64,000 bases of DNA from Diplonema japonicum (GCA_964019335.1 OZ025653.1:124001-188000), one strand, 5' to 3'; counted from the first letter of the stretch, positions 20,066-29,945 are shown. Notes: generated from the sequence alone by a model not told the origin. Translations and numbers: made by a program.

Positions 20066-22813
20066 TCACGGCTGTTCAGCCGAACGGGGCGACATGGTGG
20101 GAGGGGACATTCCTTGAGCGAAGGGTGAGAGGCGGGAGGCTTTCGAGAAACGAAGCAGCGTCCGTGCTTTGAGCAATGCGCGTGATGGTTCTCTGGGCCC
20201 TTGCATCTCCTTTATGATGCTGTTGTATAAGGTCTCCCACGCATGTTGTGCTTCAGAGGTGTAACGCGCGCCTAAATAGTCATAGAGTGCGTTGTGCAGA
20301 GCTGCTTTCATGTTTTCGTAGTCACGGTCCTGCACACCCTTCGCCCTGTGCAGCGTGCCCACACCTTGCAGCCGCTTCTTCGCCCCATCGAAGTCTTCGA
20401 TTGCCGCTTCCATCATGTCAACCATCTTCTTCGCTACCTTGTGCAGCACTGGGTTAAAGATGTCCCCGTCCTCAAGCCCCCACAGCGCCGCCGCCTCAGG
20501 CGAGAAGCTGATGAACGCAGACAGCATCCTGTTCCCTAAGTCTTGTGTGCCCATTTCTGATATGGTCTTCCACTGCTCCTTCAACAGTGCCGTTCTGTGC
20601 TCTTCTGTGTATTTGTGCACCACCACCTCCTCCAGCCTCCCGATCCTCATGGTCGCCAGGATCGCCTTTGCGTTGCCCGAGTGTTTGTGGCCGCTCCCGT
20701 CTCCCTCTAGGAACGCATCCGTGATGTCCCGCCCGACAAACTCCCTCAGCTTCCCCCCGCCGCCAGGGTGCGTTGCGACGAAGGATGAAATGTCATGCAC
20801 AATGCCGCTCACCACAACATACCCGTTCTCCTCCACCTCGTGCATGGTGTAGAAACCCCCCTCGTGTCGCGACGACCGCGTTGAACCACTGCACTTGCTG
20901 CGCTGGTAGTTCGGGTGCAGGGTGTCCTTCACGCACTCGTCGACGCCCTCGCCAGACGTGAAGCACACACGCTGCGGCTCGATTTCCAGGTTGCTGATCA
21001 CATTCTTCAGCACTACATCAGACTCCCACTCTTGCGACAGAGATTTCAACAGTCGCAAGTCGGGCTTCTCGGAGAAGGCAGCATCGAAGGCCTCTCTGTA
21101 CTCGTCGCCGCTCCAGTTCTCGTACGCCATCTCCGAGCCGAGCATCCAGCTCCACTTGTTCGTCTCGTTCAGGCTGTCAGCTCTGAGTTCCAAGATCTCA
21201 CTCGGGATGTCGTTGCCTATCATGTTCCACATCCCGACGGGGCGCACAAAGCCCGCAATGACAGGTGTACTGGACACATAAGAAGACGGGATGAGTGTGT
21301 GCGCTTCAAGGTGCTCTGCCTCCTCAGCTAGAGCAGCTGCCATCTCAACGCACACGCCGATTACCGTGCGGTACTTTCTCGAGCCCGCGTCGACAGTGCC
21401 AGACAGCACGAGTCCATTCGCAAGGCCAATGTGGACCCTGCCCTCTTTTGAGAGGTCTTCGTTCACAAGCCCTGTGAACCTCGCTCCTTGTATACTTTGA
21501 TTACTGCTCTTCCACATGCTCATGATGGCGTCTCCCACGCAGCTCATTGTCGCACCGCCCGTCCGCTCCACCGACCGCTCAACACACGAAAGCATGTAGC
21601 TGTATTTCTCAAAGTATGTTGGAAGACCGCACCTCCTGGCGTAGCCTATTCTCGTGAAGGCTATGGCTGCCTTGGACGTGGAGAGCTTCTTCGCATTCAT
21701 TTTGTGCTGCCCAAGCCTTCCCTTCGTGAATCTCCTCTTGCTCTTCTCTGTAGGGCTTATTTCCACCCTGATCATAGTATCAGGTGCGGGGGTTGGCTCT
21801 GGTGTTGGTGTCTTTTGAGTTAAAGTGATGTACGGCTGTCTGCTGCCGAGCTCAGGGGGGAGGATGGAGGTGATCCTTGTGACACCTACACCCTTGAGAT
21901 CAACCTCTCCCAGCACGACAGATGTGAATCTAAGGTTTTCCTTGTCAGTAATGGACTGCAGAACTTCGTCAGTAACAGCAATGCCTCCACCTACAACAGA
22001 AGATTCAACTCGCGCTGCCTTATTCACAGTAGAGCCGTAATAGTCAGCACGTCCTGTTACTGGGTCTTGTACCTTGGCTACCTCACCTGTATGCACGCCC
22101 ATGCGCACCCGCAGGCCACCGAAGACTTGGACACCGGAACTATCTGATATCTTCCTGCATGCACGATGTTCGAAGAGGTCTGCAGGCCACTCCTGTCGTA
22201 GCAGACTCTCTTGCGATGACAAACAAAATCCACAGGCTTCAAAGGCAGAGTCGAAGGCCAGCATGAAGGCATCGCCGATAGTTTTCACTTCGTAAGCATT
22301 AAAACGTGAATAACATTTCCTCACAGCAGCGTGGTGCATATGGATAGCGGTGTACATCTGGTTGGGGTACGTCTGCCACAACGCTGACGAGTCTTCGATG
22401 TCAGTAAAGGCAAGTGTCACAATGCCCACAGGGGGCTGCACACGCCCTGCGAGGGGGTTGTGCGATGACTCGCTACGGGTGTCCTCGTCAGGCATGAATG
22501 GCTGACAGTCCTTCAGCTCGTCCACCATCCTGAAGAAGGACTCGTGGGCGGTGACGATGACAGGGAGAATGCTTCTGATCCGCTCGCGCTTCACTTCCCC
22601 GATTTTGTTATCCGAGATGGCAGCGTGGTTGTAAGTCAGCTGGCGCAGCGACGCGTTCACGTTTCTCACAAACAAAAAGCTGAAAAGCAGGCACAGCAGC
22701 ACACACCCAACGGTGACAAGCGCTGCAGCCCATATGGGAAGGTACCTGCTCGCTGCTACAGAGGCATGTGATAAGACAAGCAGGAGTACCCACCCTGCCG
22801 ACTCTGCCACCAT
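20066..22813 (-). CDS. Class III nucleotide cyclase with cytochrome b5 and globin domains
   Basis: A single 915-residue frame. An N-terminal hydrophobic region (about 8-49) is a likely membrane anchor. A first cyclase homology domain at about 128-320 keeps the metal aspartates (FTDIEDS, D138; TIGDAF, D181) and the Asn/Arg pair (STVNKAARVES, N264 and R268). A second cyclase-like domain at about 383-520 keeps VGDAIM but lacks the first aspartate and the Asn/Arg pair, so it is degenerate. Residues 655-728 form a cytochrome b5-like haem domain (THPGGGGKL, H682; GHKHSGNA, H709 or H711). Residues 742-870 look like a globin (NPVLHKVAKK with H791 at the E7-like position; GTLHRAKGV with H822 as likely proximal histidine). 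Globin-coupled adenylate cyclases are known in Leishmania (HemAC), but with a different layout. Haem- or oxygen-regulated cyclic-nucleotide synthesis is the natural inference. ATP versus GTP preference is not resolved. Confidence 0.88.
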   Translation of the reverse strand: MVAESAGWVLLLVLSHASVAASRYLPIWAAALVTVGCVLLCLLFSFLFVRNVNASLRQLTYNHAAISDNKIGEVKRERIRSILPVIVTAHESFFRMVDELKDCQPFMPDEDTRSESSHNPLAGRVQPPVGIVTLAFTDIEDSSALWQTYPNQMYTAIHMHHAAVRKCYSRFNAYEVKTIGDAFMLAFDSAFEACGFCLSSQESLLRQEWPADLFEHRACRKISDSSGVQVFGGLRVRMGVHTGEVAKVQDPVTGRADYYGSTVNKAARVESSVVGGGIAVTDEVLQSITDKENLRFTSVVLGEVDLKGVGVTRITSILPPELGSRQPYITLTQKTPTPEPTPAPDTMIRVEISPTEKSKRRFTKGRLGQHKMNAKKLSTSKAAIAFTRIGYARRCGLPTYFEKYSYMLSCVERSVERTGGATMSCVGDAIMSMWKSSNQSIQGARFTGLVNEDLSKEGRVHIGLANGLVLSGTVDAGSRKYRTVIGVCVEMAAALAEEAEHLEAHTLIPSSYVSSTPVIAGFVRPVGMWNMIGNDIPSEILELRADSLNETNKWSWMLGSEMAYENWSGDEYREAFDAAFSEKPDLRLLKSLSQEWESDVVLKNVISNLEIEPQRVCFTSGEGVDECVKDTLHPNYQRSKCSGSTRSSRHEGGFYTMHEVEENGYVVVSGIVHDISSFVATHPGGGGKLREFVGRDITDAFLEGDGSGHKHSGNAKAILATMRIGRLEEVVVHKYTEEHRTALLKEQWKTISEMGTQDLGNRMLSAFISFSPEAAALWGLEDGDIFNPVLHKVAKKMVDMMEAAIEDFDGAKKRLQGVGTLHRAKGVQDRDYENMKAALHNALYDYLGARYTSEAQHAWETLYNSIIKEMQGPREPSRALLKARTLLRFSKASRLSPFAQGMSPPTMSPRSAEQP

Positions 22814-22903
22814 CTTGCTGTTGGCACCTGTATGTGTTTTGTGAAATGAACAAACACAAAAAAATGCATCAGCGGCCGAAAGCCACTTGTGTCAATGTAA
22901 CTG

Positions 22904-24688
22904 CTACTCGGGCCTGGGCCGCTTCGACATTATTGATGCGGACGAGACAGTGCTGTCGAGACCACGCTTGTTGCCTACTATGTCGCTGTGGATCTGGTTG
23001 AGCTGTGGCGATGTTACTACATGTGCAACAAATAAACATACCTGTTCCTTCATGCCTCCCTGCAACACTATCCCTGCCTTTCCTGATGTCTCTTGGGCTG
23101 TTCGCAGGCCTGCTAGAGCGTCTTTCTCGCTCATTCGCCTCATCTTGTCCAGCTCTTCCCACCTCTTTTCGCTCTTTTGAACCCTATTCTTCGAGGGGTT
23201 CTTCCCGTGGAACACGCGCGACTGCTGCCTGAAAGCCTCGTGCGGTGTTACGTCTCTTCCGAACCTGTAAGAATGTGTGTTGTGCCCTGTTGTACATACT
23301 GATCCTTTCTCTTGATAACGAGCCCGTCATTGTCCTCCTCGAGGATACCGTCGTTCTCTCTACCGATGTAAGACGTTCCTATGAGTCCTTTCTGCTGGAT
23401 GAAGGCCATGGCACTTGCCATGGTGCCCAGCCCTTCTTCTTTAATTAAATTGGCGTTCTTAACTCTCTCTTCGAACTTAGCCTGCTTCTCTGCCTTTTTC
23501 TCCTTTGCTTCCGGGGTCTCTTCGTCTTCCTCGTCGACTTCCATTGTCTTGGGGTCCTGCAGTGAGTTATGTTTCGTAGGACAACATACCTCCTTTACTT
23601 GCACTTTCGTTTCGATCTGCTTGATGAACTCACTCGTTGCATCTATGTACACGGTGTCATCCTTCTCCTCAGCCTCATCTGGCTGCCACGCTTCGGTGTT
23701 GCCCTCTTTCAACGTGGAAAGGGATGTTTCAGAAATACTCGTGATCTGTTGCTCGGTAGCAGCCTTCGCCTCTGTAGTCAGGGCAAACGCCTTCTCACGC
23801 ACCTCCAGCTTCGCCAATGCATCACTCTGCTCAGGCTCTTCACGTATTCTGTGTGTGCGTGCCGCCTCGAGTTCTTCATTCTCCTGAACCTCCAGTCGCA
23901 GCTCTTTCATCCTCTCTGTCACAACCTCTTTGTTCTTTTTCTTTAACACCCGCTTCCTCTTGGGCTTTTTAAACTGAGTCATTTCCTGCTCAGTGTAAGT
24001 ATCCCTTTGCAGAGTGTTCCACATGAAGTCCTTCGTGTCGTCACCACCCAAGCTGTAGCGTGTCATTCCTTTGTCAGCAGCGAGGGCGTCGAGGCGTTTC
24101 TGCTCCTCGCTACTGAGCTGGAGGGCATCCAGACCTCCGTGTTCGTCAAGTGTGAAAGATTTCTGTTGTGGTGGTTAATAATGTGCATAGCGTGCATACC
24201 CTGCCTTTGGCAAACTCCCGTCTTCCCTCGTCGTACTGTGCAAGGATGCTCTCGTTCTGCTCGTCATCGTACTTGTCGAAGCCTTTCGCACGTTTCTTGT
24301 AGAACTCTCGTTTCTCGTCCTCCACAAGTTCTGTGCTCTCCAACACGTCGTCTGTGTCAGCGAACTTTCCCGACTCGTCCACGATTCTAGAGTCTTGCAA
24401 CGTAAGTACATGCTCTGTGCCTGCCCCAATGGTGTCCGTCGAGTGTGCCACCCGCATGCTGGCAGCGGCAACATCCTCCTTTGTAGCCTGTGCCGTGTTG
24501 CTGGATTGCCGTGAGCATACCTGTTCGTCCATGTCGTCGAACTCCATAGCCTTCTTTGCTACTTCTTGCTGCTGCTTCTTTTTTTTATTCCCGCTCTTCT
24601 TCATCCTGCTCACCCATGCAGCTGCATCTTCGTTTCCGCCCTCGTCCGCTAGGCCCAGTCCAGTCTCGATGCTCGTCTTCTCCGGCAT
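22904..24688 (-). CDS. SART1: SART1/Snu66-family tri-snRNP splicing factor, six exons
   Basis: Exons are 24521-24688, 24200-24487, 23590-24162, 23300-23556, 23042-23264 and 22904-23002. Introns are 24488-24520 (33 nt), 24163-24199 (37), 23557-23589 (33), 23265-23299 (35) and 23003-23041 (39). The product is 535 residues. Family signatures appear in order: EHVLTLQDSRIVD, SILAQYDE, TEQEMTQFKKPKRKRVLKK, VYIDATSEFIKQI, ASAMAFIQQKGLIGTS, then the C-terminal TPHEAFRQQSRVFHGKNPS and GKAGIVLQGG. SART1/Snu66 recruits the U4/U6.U5 tri-snRNP in the nucleus. It is shorter than human SART1 (about 800 residues), lacking most of the N-terminal RS-rich part. Three introns (33, 33 and 39 nt) are in-frame and stop-free, so naive calling would retain them. 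Intron coding is apt for a gene whose product splices introns. Confidence 0.93.
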
Positions 24689-24797
24689 CTGACGTTTCCT
24701 GAGTGCTTAGTGGTATATAAGAATACTACAAATATGTGTTTCATACAAAGCCTAACGTAGGAAAACAACAAGAGCGACACTCACACGTTTTCTTTTT

Positions 24798-25793
24798 TCA
24801 TTTATTCTGCGGAACTCCAAACCTGCGGTCTTTTGACTGTGGCGTGGCATTGAGATGCACAGAAGGCGACGGCGAGGGCATCGGTGTAGAAGGGAGGTAG
24901 GTTGGTGTTTTAGGCTGTGCAGGTTCCTCAGGGGGCGGGGATGGAGCAGAAGAACTGACACGCACAGACTTCTTATAGGAGCTTGTCACTGGCACTGCTG
25001 ACGAGGACGAAGCTCGTGAGATATTTAACGTTTCTTTGACGATCTTCTGCGGTGCGGGGTGGTGGTTCAGGCTGACGACAAACTGTGACTGTGGGGGGGG
25101 CGGGAAGGGCACATCCGCTGGCTTTGCTGTCGCAACCTGGCTGCTGACGCTGCCACTTGTAACGTTACCATCTTCGAACTTCTGACACATTTTAATCAAC
25201 CTCTCAAGTATCGCCTCGTTCCTCCGCTTGTCGTCTACTACCTTGATAGCAAACCTCACATGCTCGTCGTTCAGGACTTGCAGCCTCTCTTCTAACGCAT
25301 CGATCTTCTCAGAGTCGCACCCCTCTGACCTTACATCTTGCGGCTGTGCTTCAAGTAGACACATCCTGTCGTCCAGCTCCCGAATCACTGCCTCCACGTC
25401 GCCGAGGCCGAGGCCGAGGTTGTGGGAGGGGAGGTCTCCTCCACTGAGAGAGTCCTCAATATCGACTATCCGCTGTGTGTTCCTGTTGTAGTTCACCTCC
25501 AGAGAATCCATGCGTGACTTCAACTCTGCCGTCGTTGCTTCACGCTCCCTTTCCATGCTAATGACTCCAGTAATGATCTCCCGAAGTCCCTGCAGCTCGG
25601 CAACCACTTGTAGGATCAGGTCAGGGCTTATCTGTGCATCCTCACCGCCTCGTATTCTTCGTTCCATCTGCCGCAGGAGCTCATCTTTATCCCTGAGCTG
25701 CCTGCGTAGTTCGTCATTTGGCTGCCTTTGTGCTTTTTCGTCTTTTATGTGGGACAGCCATTGCTGCACCTTGTCAGAATGGATCGACGACAT
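24798..25793 (-). CDS. Coiled-coil protein with proline/serine-rich tail
   Basis: 331 residues from ATG 25793, which directly follows ACTTTGCAG|GAAG, a clear acceptor. Residues 1-215 are charged heptad-like coiled coil (DELRRQLRDKDELLRQMERR; EKIDALEERLQVLNDEH). From about 230 the protein is low-complexity, rich in P, S and V (PSPPPEEPAQPKTPTYLPST). No enzymatic motif is present. The composition suggests a structural or adaptor protein, for example of the cytoskeleton or flagellum, but the family is not recognised. The next gene upstream ends about 120 nt away. Confidence 0.8.
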   Translation of the reverse strand: MSSIHSDKVQQWLSHIKDEKAQRQPNDELRRQLRDKDELLRQMERRIRGGEDAQISPDLILQVVAELQGLREIITGVISMEREREATTAELKSRMDSLEVNYNRNTQRIVDIEDSLSGGDLPSHNLGLGLGDVEAVIRELDDRMCLLEAQPQDVRSEGCDSEKIDALEERLQVLNDEHVRFAIKVVDDKRRNEAILERLIKMCQKFEDGNVTSGSVSSQVATAKPADVPFPPPPQSQFVVSLNHHPAPQKIVKETLNISRASSSSAVPVTSSYKKSVRVSSSAPSPPPEEPAQPKTPTYLPSTPMPSPSPSVHLNATPQSKDRRFGVPQNK

Positions 25794-25915
25794 CTTCCTG
25801 CAAAGTGTAGCCCAAGGCAAGGTTGCTGAAGAAACTAAATACAATTACATATGACAAGTGCACTCTATCTAGTACAAGTTACGTACAGTACAAAGCTGTT
25901 TTTTTACAAAACGGC

Positions 25916-26956
25916 CTATCTCCATCTTTTAACTGGGCTGGGCCTGCGGTGTGCGGGCGACACACGATTCTGCGGCGACACGCACCGAGGGCCCTGCATG
26001 GTTTGTTGGAATGTAGTTAGAAAGCACACCTGAGGAGAGAGGCATCTGGCATTTGCTGTTGAGGTAGAGCGCTTCGTGGCTGTGCGGCGCTCCCTTCGAT
26101 CTTCGTAGTCATCGTCGTCGAAGCGCAGCGTGAATGTCTTAGGACCCGAGCCTGGTGTTGGCTTCCAGTGCATTGTCGGCGTCTGCTGAGGAGGGGTGAC
26201 CAGGTTCTGCACCATGGGAGACTTCTTCAAAGCCGGGGAAGGCGTTCTAGTTCTCGCCTGCGGCTTTGGCGAAGGTTGATACTGCTGGCTTATTTTGTGC
26301 TGGTGCTGATCGGGCTGGGACTTGACCTTCTGGTACCGCTGCTCCAAGGCACCGATCATGTTGTGAAAGTCATCACCAGACGCGCTGTTCACCTCGTCGG
26401 AGTCAAGCCACGGAAGGGCGGCCACACGAGCAGGAGTGCCTGCAGTGGCAGGCGTTGACGGCGGCGGCGGTGGCGGCTCAGGTTCTGTGTGACGGTGTTT
26501 TCTCCGTTCACCAGCAAGGCGCTCGGCAGCTGCAGTTGTTGCAACCAATTGCGCGGCCTCACCTGCGACCTGTGCCTTCGTGTCGGCCAAGTGTTTCCTT
26601 TCATACGAATCTTCAGTCTGCCATGCTGCAGCAAGACAGCCACTATTGCTGGTATTGGAACTGTTTGTAGCACCAATATCTATGCTGTACAGAGGCTTGA
26701 TCCTATCTTGCAGCTCCTTCATCCCTGTATCCGCTGCCGTCAGCAGCCCCCTCATATGGTCGTTGTCCATCGTCTCGCACGCCTTCAAGCAGAACCCCAC
26801 CATAGCCCGCGCTGCTTCCGCACACGCTTCGACATCGCTGACTCGTCTGAAGTACTCGTCGCTTTTGCTTGAGGTGGCCCCCCCATTTCTATGCTGCGCG
26901 TCAATCCAGGTGGGGGGCCTCCATGCCATAGGGTCTTTGTGGCCGGGGTGCGGCAT
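25916..26956 (-). CDS. Unassigned protein with proline-rich disordered C-terminus, one intron
   Basis: Exons 26030-26956 and 25916-25993 with an in-frame 36-nt intron (25994-26029) that contains CTAACTAC near its donor side and ends in ATGCAG. Splicing joins LSPQ to GPRCVSPQ and gives 334 residues. Without splicing the frame is still open (346 residues), so the choice rests on donor, acceptor and length matching other introns here. Residues 35-140 are helical and may be a small folded domain. A PEPPPPPPS stretch and repeated SP motifs follow (RTPTSP-like; SPVKRWR end), suggesting a phosphorylated, disordered tail. The ATG at 26956 follows TTATCACAG|GAATACC. No family recognised. Confidence 0.8.
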   Translation of the reverse strand: MPHPGHKDPMAWRPPTWIDAQHRNGGATSSKSDEYFRRVSDVEACAEAARAMVGFCLKACETMDNDHMRGLLTAADTGMKELQDRIKPLYSIDIGATNSSNTSNSGCLAAAWQTEDSYERKHLADTKAQVAGEAAQLVATTAAAERLAGERRKHRHTEPEPPPPPPSTPATAGTPARVAALPWLDSDEVNSASGDDFHNMIGALEQRYQKVKSQPDQHQHKISQQYQPSPKPQARTRTPSPALKKSPMVQNLVTPPQQTPTMHWKPTPGSGPKTFTLRFDDDDYEDRRERRTATKRSTSTANARCLSPQVCFLTTFQQTMQGPRCVSPQNRVSPAHRRPSPVKRWR

Positions 26957-27135
26957 TGTTTGGTATTCCTGTGATAATTGTAAAAAAATATAGAATCTAA
27001 TTCATCCAAAGCAATTCCTAGTTCACTGTAGTTTGCTGTCCTTTCGCAAGAGTCACCGAGAAAGAAGCTCGCTAGTTTCCTATAAATGGTTCTTCACCGA
27101 TCGGCCGACTCTACAGTTGAAGAGAAAAGAGAGAA

Positions 27136-28161
27136 CTACGTCATGTCTATTATGTGCTTTGCCCCTGTCCCCACTCCAGTGAGCAAGAGAACGATCGCAA
27201 GCATTACTTTCATTTTAGCCGCAGAAATGCGCAGCGCCATTTTAGACCCCACAGTGATGAAGACCCCGCAGTTTATTGCCATGACGAGCGCAATGCCGAA
27301 ATCAAGAGAACCGAAAAAGATGGCACCGATTGTGGAAGCTAGAGAGAGAGAGGTCACGAAAGGGATGACAGTGCCCATGAGCAAATGGGGCGGGGTGTCG
27401 GGGTATAGGAAGAAGAAGATAGGAAATAATATTACAGGACCGCCGGTGCCAGTAACCGCTGATAGAAAGGAGACGACGAATCCGAGACAGGCCCGAATGG
27501 CGAACTGCCGTCGCGAGGTGCCGGTGAGCCCTTCCGCGCCAGGCTGTATTGTATCCATTTGAAAGTAGCCTTCACCTGCCTTGCATGCTTCAGGGGGGCT
27601 TTCGTCAGGTGCGAGACTTACCTCACTTATACTACTGTCATCAGTTCCTTCCTTTTCGTTCTCGATGGTCAGCATTTCTGAATCTTGCGGAGACGGCAGC
27701 ACCTCGTCTGCATCGAGGACTAGCTCTTGATTCTGATTTTGGTTTCGGTAAGATATGTACTTCACGTAGCTTTGCCGTGCCAGCTGGAGAGACGAAGCGA
27801 GGCAGAGTATAGACACACCCATCGCCACGATGTCTGAAGGGAGGTAAGGAACTAACACCGCGCCTATCAAGGAGCCAGGCAGGGCAGGGATGGCAAAGTC
27901 CATGCTGCGCCTCCACAAGATCTTCCCTGCGTGGTGCCAGATGACGGCTTTCATGATGTTACAGAAGAATACAGCAACGAAGGTGCTGCCTATAGCAACC
28001 TTGGCAGTCATGCTGGGTAGTAGCATCAGTAAGGGCACCCACACAACACCGCCTGTGCCCACACACCCCGCGCTGAAGGCACCTACTGCATGGCCTACCA
28101 TTACAAGCAACACCTGCCACCATACGATCGGCTCGGGGTACGAGAGAAACGTCACATTCAT
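27136..28161 (-). CDS. TauE/SafE-family membrane transporter
   Basis: 341 residues from ATG 28161, which follows TTCACACAG|GAAACCAG. The sequence shows two related bundles of about four transmembrane helices each. The first is at about 20-140 (VMVGHAVGAFSAGCVGTGGV) and the second at about 225-338 (ACLGFVVSFLSAVTGTGGPV). They are separated by an acidic, hydrophilic loop (about 150-215). Paired GTGG motifs at the start of each bundle match the TauE/SafE (sulphite/sulphoacetate exporter) superfamily, present in bacteria and many protists. Substrate and membrane are not determinable here. Export of a sulphur-containing or organic anion is the family-based expectation. Confidence 0.85.
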   Translation of the reverse strand: MNVTFLSYPEPIVWWQVLLVMVGHAVGAFSAGCVGTGGVVWVPLLMLLPSMTAKVAIGSTFVAVFFCNIMKAVIWHHAGKILWRRSMDFAIPALPGSLIGAVLVPYLPSDIVAMGVSILCLASSLQLARQSYVKYISYRNQNQNQELVLDADEVLPSPQDSEMLTIENEKEGTDDSSISEVSLAPDESPPEACKAGEGYFQMDTIQPGAEGLTGTSRRQFAIRACLGFVVSFLSAVTGTGGPVILFPIFFFLYPDTPPHLLMGTVIPFVTSLSLASTIGAIFFGSLDFGIALVMAINCGVFITVGSKMALRISAAKMKVMLAIVLLLTGVGTGAKHIIDMT

Positions 28162-28831
28162 CTGGTTTCCTGTGTGAACAATGAGCACAATAATACAGAA
28201 ATAAGCAATACTAAATGATTCCGTAAATGTCGTAATTAGGCACAAGAGGGGGGGGGGGGGGGGGGGGCAGAATCATTTTATAATAACTGAAAAAAAAAAA
28301 TGTTAGAAAGAACAAAAGAACAAGAACACATGTAATAATAATTTTGGGAACCAAAAAAAAAAAAGAGGGCAACCAACACTTTCTTCTTTTTTTTTTGTTT
28401 CCCCCCTCTTTTCTTGCGATCATTTTTACACTCCCCTACCGTACTTGTCTTTGTTCTATCTTCTCCTGTCGCGCTGCCCCCTCTTCTTTCACTCGTAACG
28501 GCAGGCGACTGACCAATCACCTGCTCCCTTAGAAGGTGTCGGATCTCCTATAGGTGGATGGGAAGAGGGAAGAATAGGATGGTTAGAGAGAGAAGGGGAG
28601 GGGGAAAAAAAAAACCTCGCTGCCCTTTTTTTTCTTCTTCTTTTTTTCTCCTCCCTTCTCTCTATTTGCTTCTCGCTCTTCTTTCTTCTTTCTTTTTTTT
28701 TTCTCTTTTGCTTGTTTCTTTCAAATAAACATGGCATCTCCTTTTGTTTGCTCTCCGGGAATCTCATGAGGCTAGGTTCTTTTTGTTCTTTTCAAAAACT
28801 GACTTCTCACTTTTTTCGTACATTCCAAACC
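28162..28831. other. Low-complexity spacer with long G run
   Basis: This spacer contains a run of about 20 G at 28247-28267, several A and T tracts, and a polypurine/polypyrimidine stretch near 28560-28700. The minus strand reads as unusable low-complexity frames. The length of the G run should be treated as approximate. A 16-nt poly-T/C stretch at its right side belongs to the Derlin intron. I see no gene. Confidence 0.5.
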
Positions 28832-29523
28832 CTAACCCTGCGCGTCCATCTCATGAGGAAACAACGCTGTGAGGAAACCTGGGGTGGGAATGACTTCTCG
28901 GTTCCGACCGAGGAGCTTCGGCAGGATGTCTTCAATGTACCTTTTTTTTTTTTTTTTCCCCCCTCTTCCCCTCCCCCTCCATACCAGAACACATGGCCGG
29001 CTGCAATGCCTATAATGTCAGTCAGTGGTGGAGACCCGAAGAGCACACCCAAGCCAAGCAGCATGTAGGCAAGGTAAGGTGCCGAGAGCGTAACCAGCCC
29101 ATATATCGAGAGATGTTCGTCTGGGTTCCTCCTGGACCAGACATAAAGGATCATGATGATCAGACTGTGCGAAAGGAACGGGAGGTCATACACCGCGGCA
29201 AGCCCAAGCATCAACACTCCACCGAAGAGCAACATGTACACAAACCTGGCGGTACGGCGGTGGTAGAAATGCTCTTCAAGCCGTCTGGAGTAGAAGTACA
29301 GGAAATGCATGTGGAAGAAGAAGTGGACAGAAAAGGTATCAAAGTACACAAAACACGTCAGCAACCGCCACACCTCACCCTTGCCAACCAGCTTGAAGTT
29401 TAAGTACAAGCTCAGCGGGCTCATGAACTCAAACGTCACCGCCCCTGCAGTCAGGACCGCCAGTGTTAGATAAATCCGGGTCACCACCGGTATCGAGAAG
29501 TACGCTTGTTCTATTTCAACCAT
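28832..29523 (-). CDS. Derlin-family ER-associated degradation protein, two exons
   Basis: Exons 28985-29523 and 28832-28940 with a 44-nt intron (28941-28984) give 215 residues, close to the family length. Family features: PVVTRIYLTLAV near the start, the LLTCFVYF and FFFHMHFLYFYSRRLEE segments, FVYMLLFGGVLMLG, LYVWSRRNPDEHLSIYGL (the conserved WSRRxP region), GIAAGHVFW, and after the intron YIEDILPK and PTPGFLTAL. Derlins are rhomboid-like, catalytically inactive proteins of the ER membrane that help retrotranslocate misfolded proteins. Reading through the intron would replace the conserved C-terminus by a K/S/R-rich tail. The intron is unusual: purine-rich throughout, with a run of about 16 A directly before the acceptor AG. 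The ATG is 29523. Confidence 0.93.
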
Positions 29524-29831
29524 TTCCCCCTCTTTTTTTATTGTTTTTTTTTGGCTCCCCTCCCTCACCCTTTTTTTTTTTGTTATCTTGTGAAAAAAAA
29601 AAAAAAAAAAGGGAATGGTGAAAAAAGAAAGAAATATTGTGTGTTTGGAACAGTAGGGGGGGGAAAGGAAGAAGAATGACTTTGGTTGCTTCATAAACCG
29701 CCTGGCGTACGAGCAACGACCTCTCCGCTCTAGCGAATATTGCTTCCCATCCAGGCACCGTGTCAAGTGTACTATGTTGACCATGATTCCGCTTCCTTCG
29801 GAAAACTCACCATGGTGTGCATCGCTTCCTT

Positions 29832-29945
29832 TCACATTGCACTTCCAATAGATGCTCCAGGAATGCTTTGTAGGCCCCAGCGATCTGCCCGCATCTTCCG
29901 CATAGCACTCTTGGATCTTCTACCTTGGGGAGGACCCACCCTCAT
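29832..29945 (-). CDS. Candidate small gene or first exon, unassigned
   Basis: The ATG at 29945 opens a protein-like frame, MRVGPPQGRRSKSAMRKM, strongly basic at first, ending at a TGA near 29832 after 37 codons. Just downstream, in another frame, 29700-29830 also reads like protein (HLTRCLDGKQYSLERRG). A short intron could join the two parts, for example with a donor near the end of the first. The upstream sequence is a C/T-rich run preceded by TTTAG, usable as an acceptor. The basic start faintly recalls organellar ribosomal proteins, but I do not assign it. It may be a genuine small gene or a gene remnant. Confidence 0.35.
   Translation of the reverse strand: MRVGPPQGRRSKSAMRKMRADRWGLQSIPGASIGSAM

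Noticed and set aside
28830-28845. CCCTAACCCTG resembling telomeric repeat
   Set aside because: Only about two units, and it overlaps the Derlin stop codon. No array is present.
29524-29835. N-terminal extension of Derlin by about 100 residues
   Set aside because: It passes through T- and A-tract sequence (Phe runs). Derlin homology begins right at the ATG 29523.
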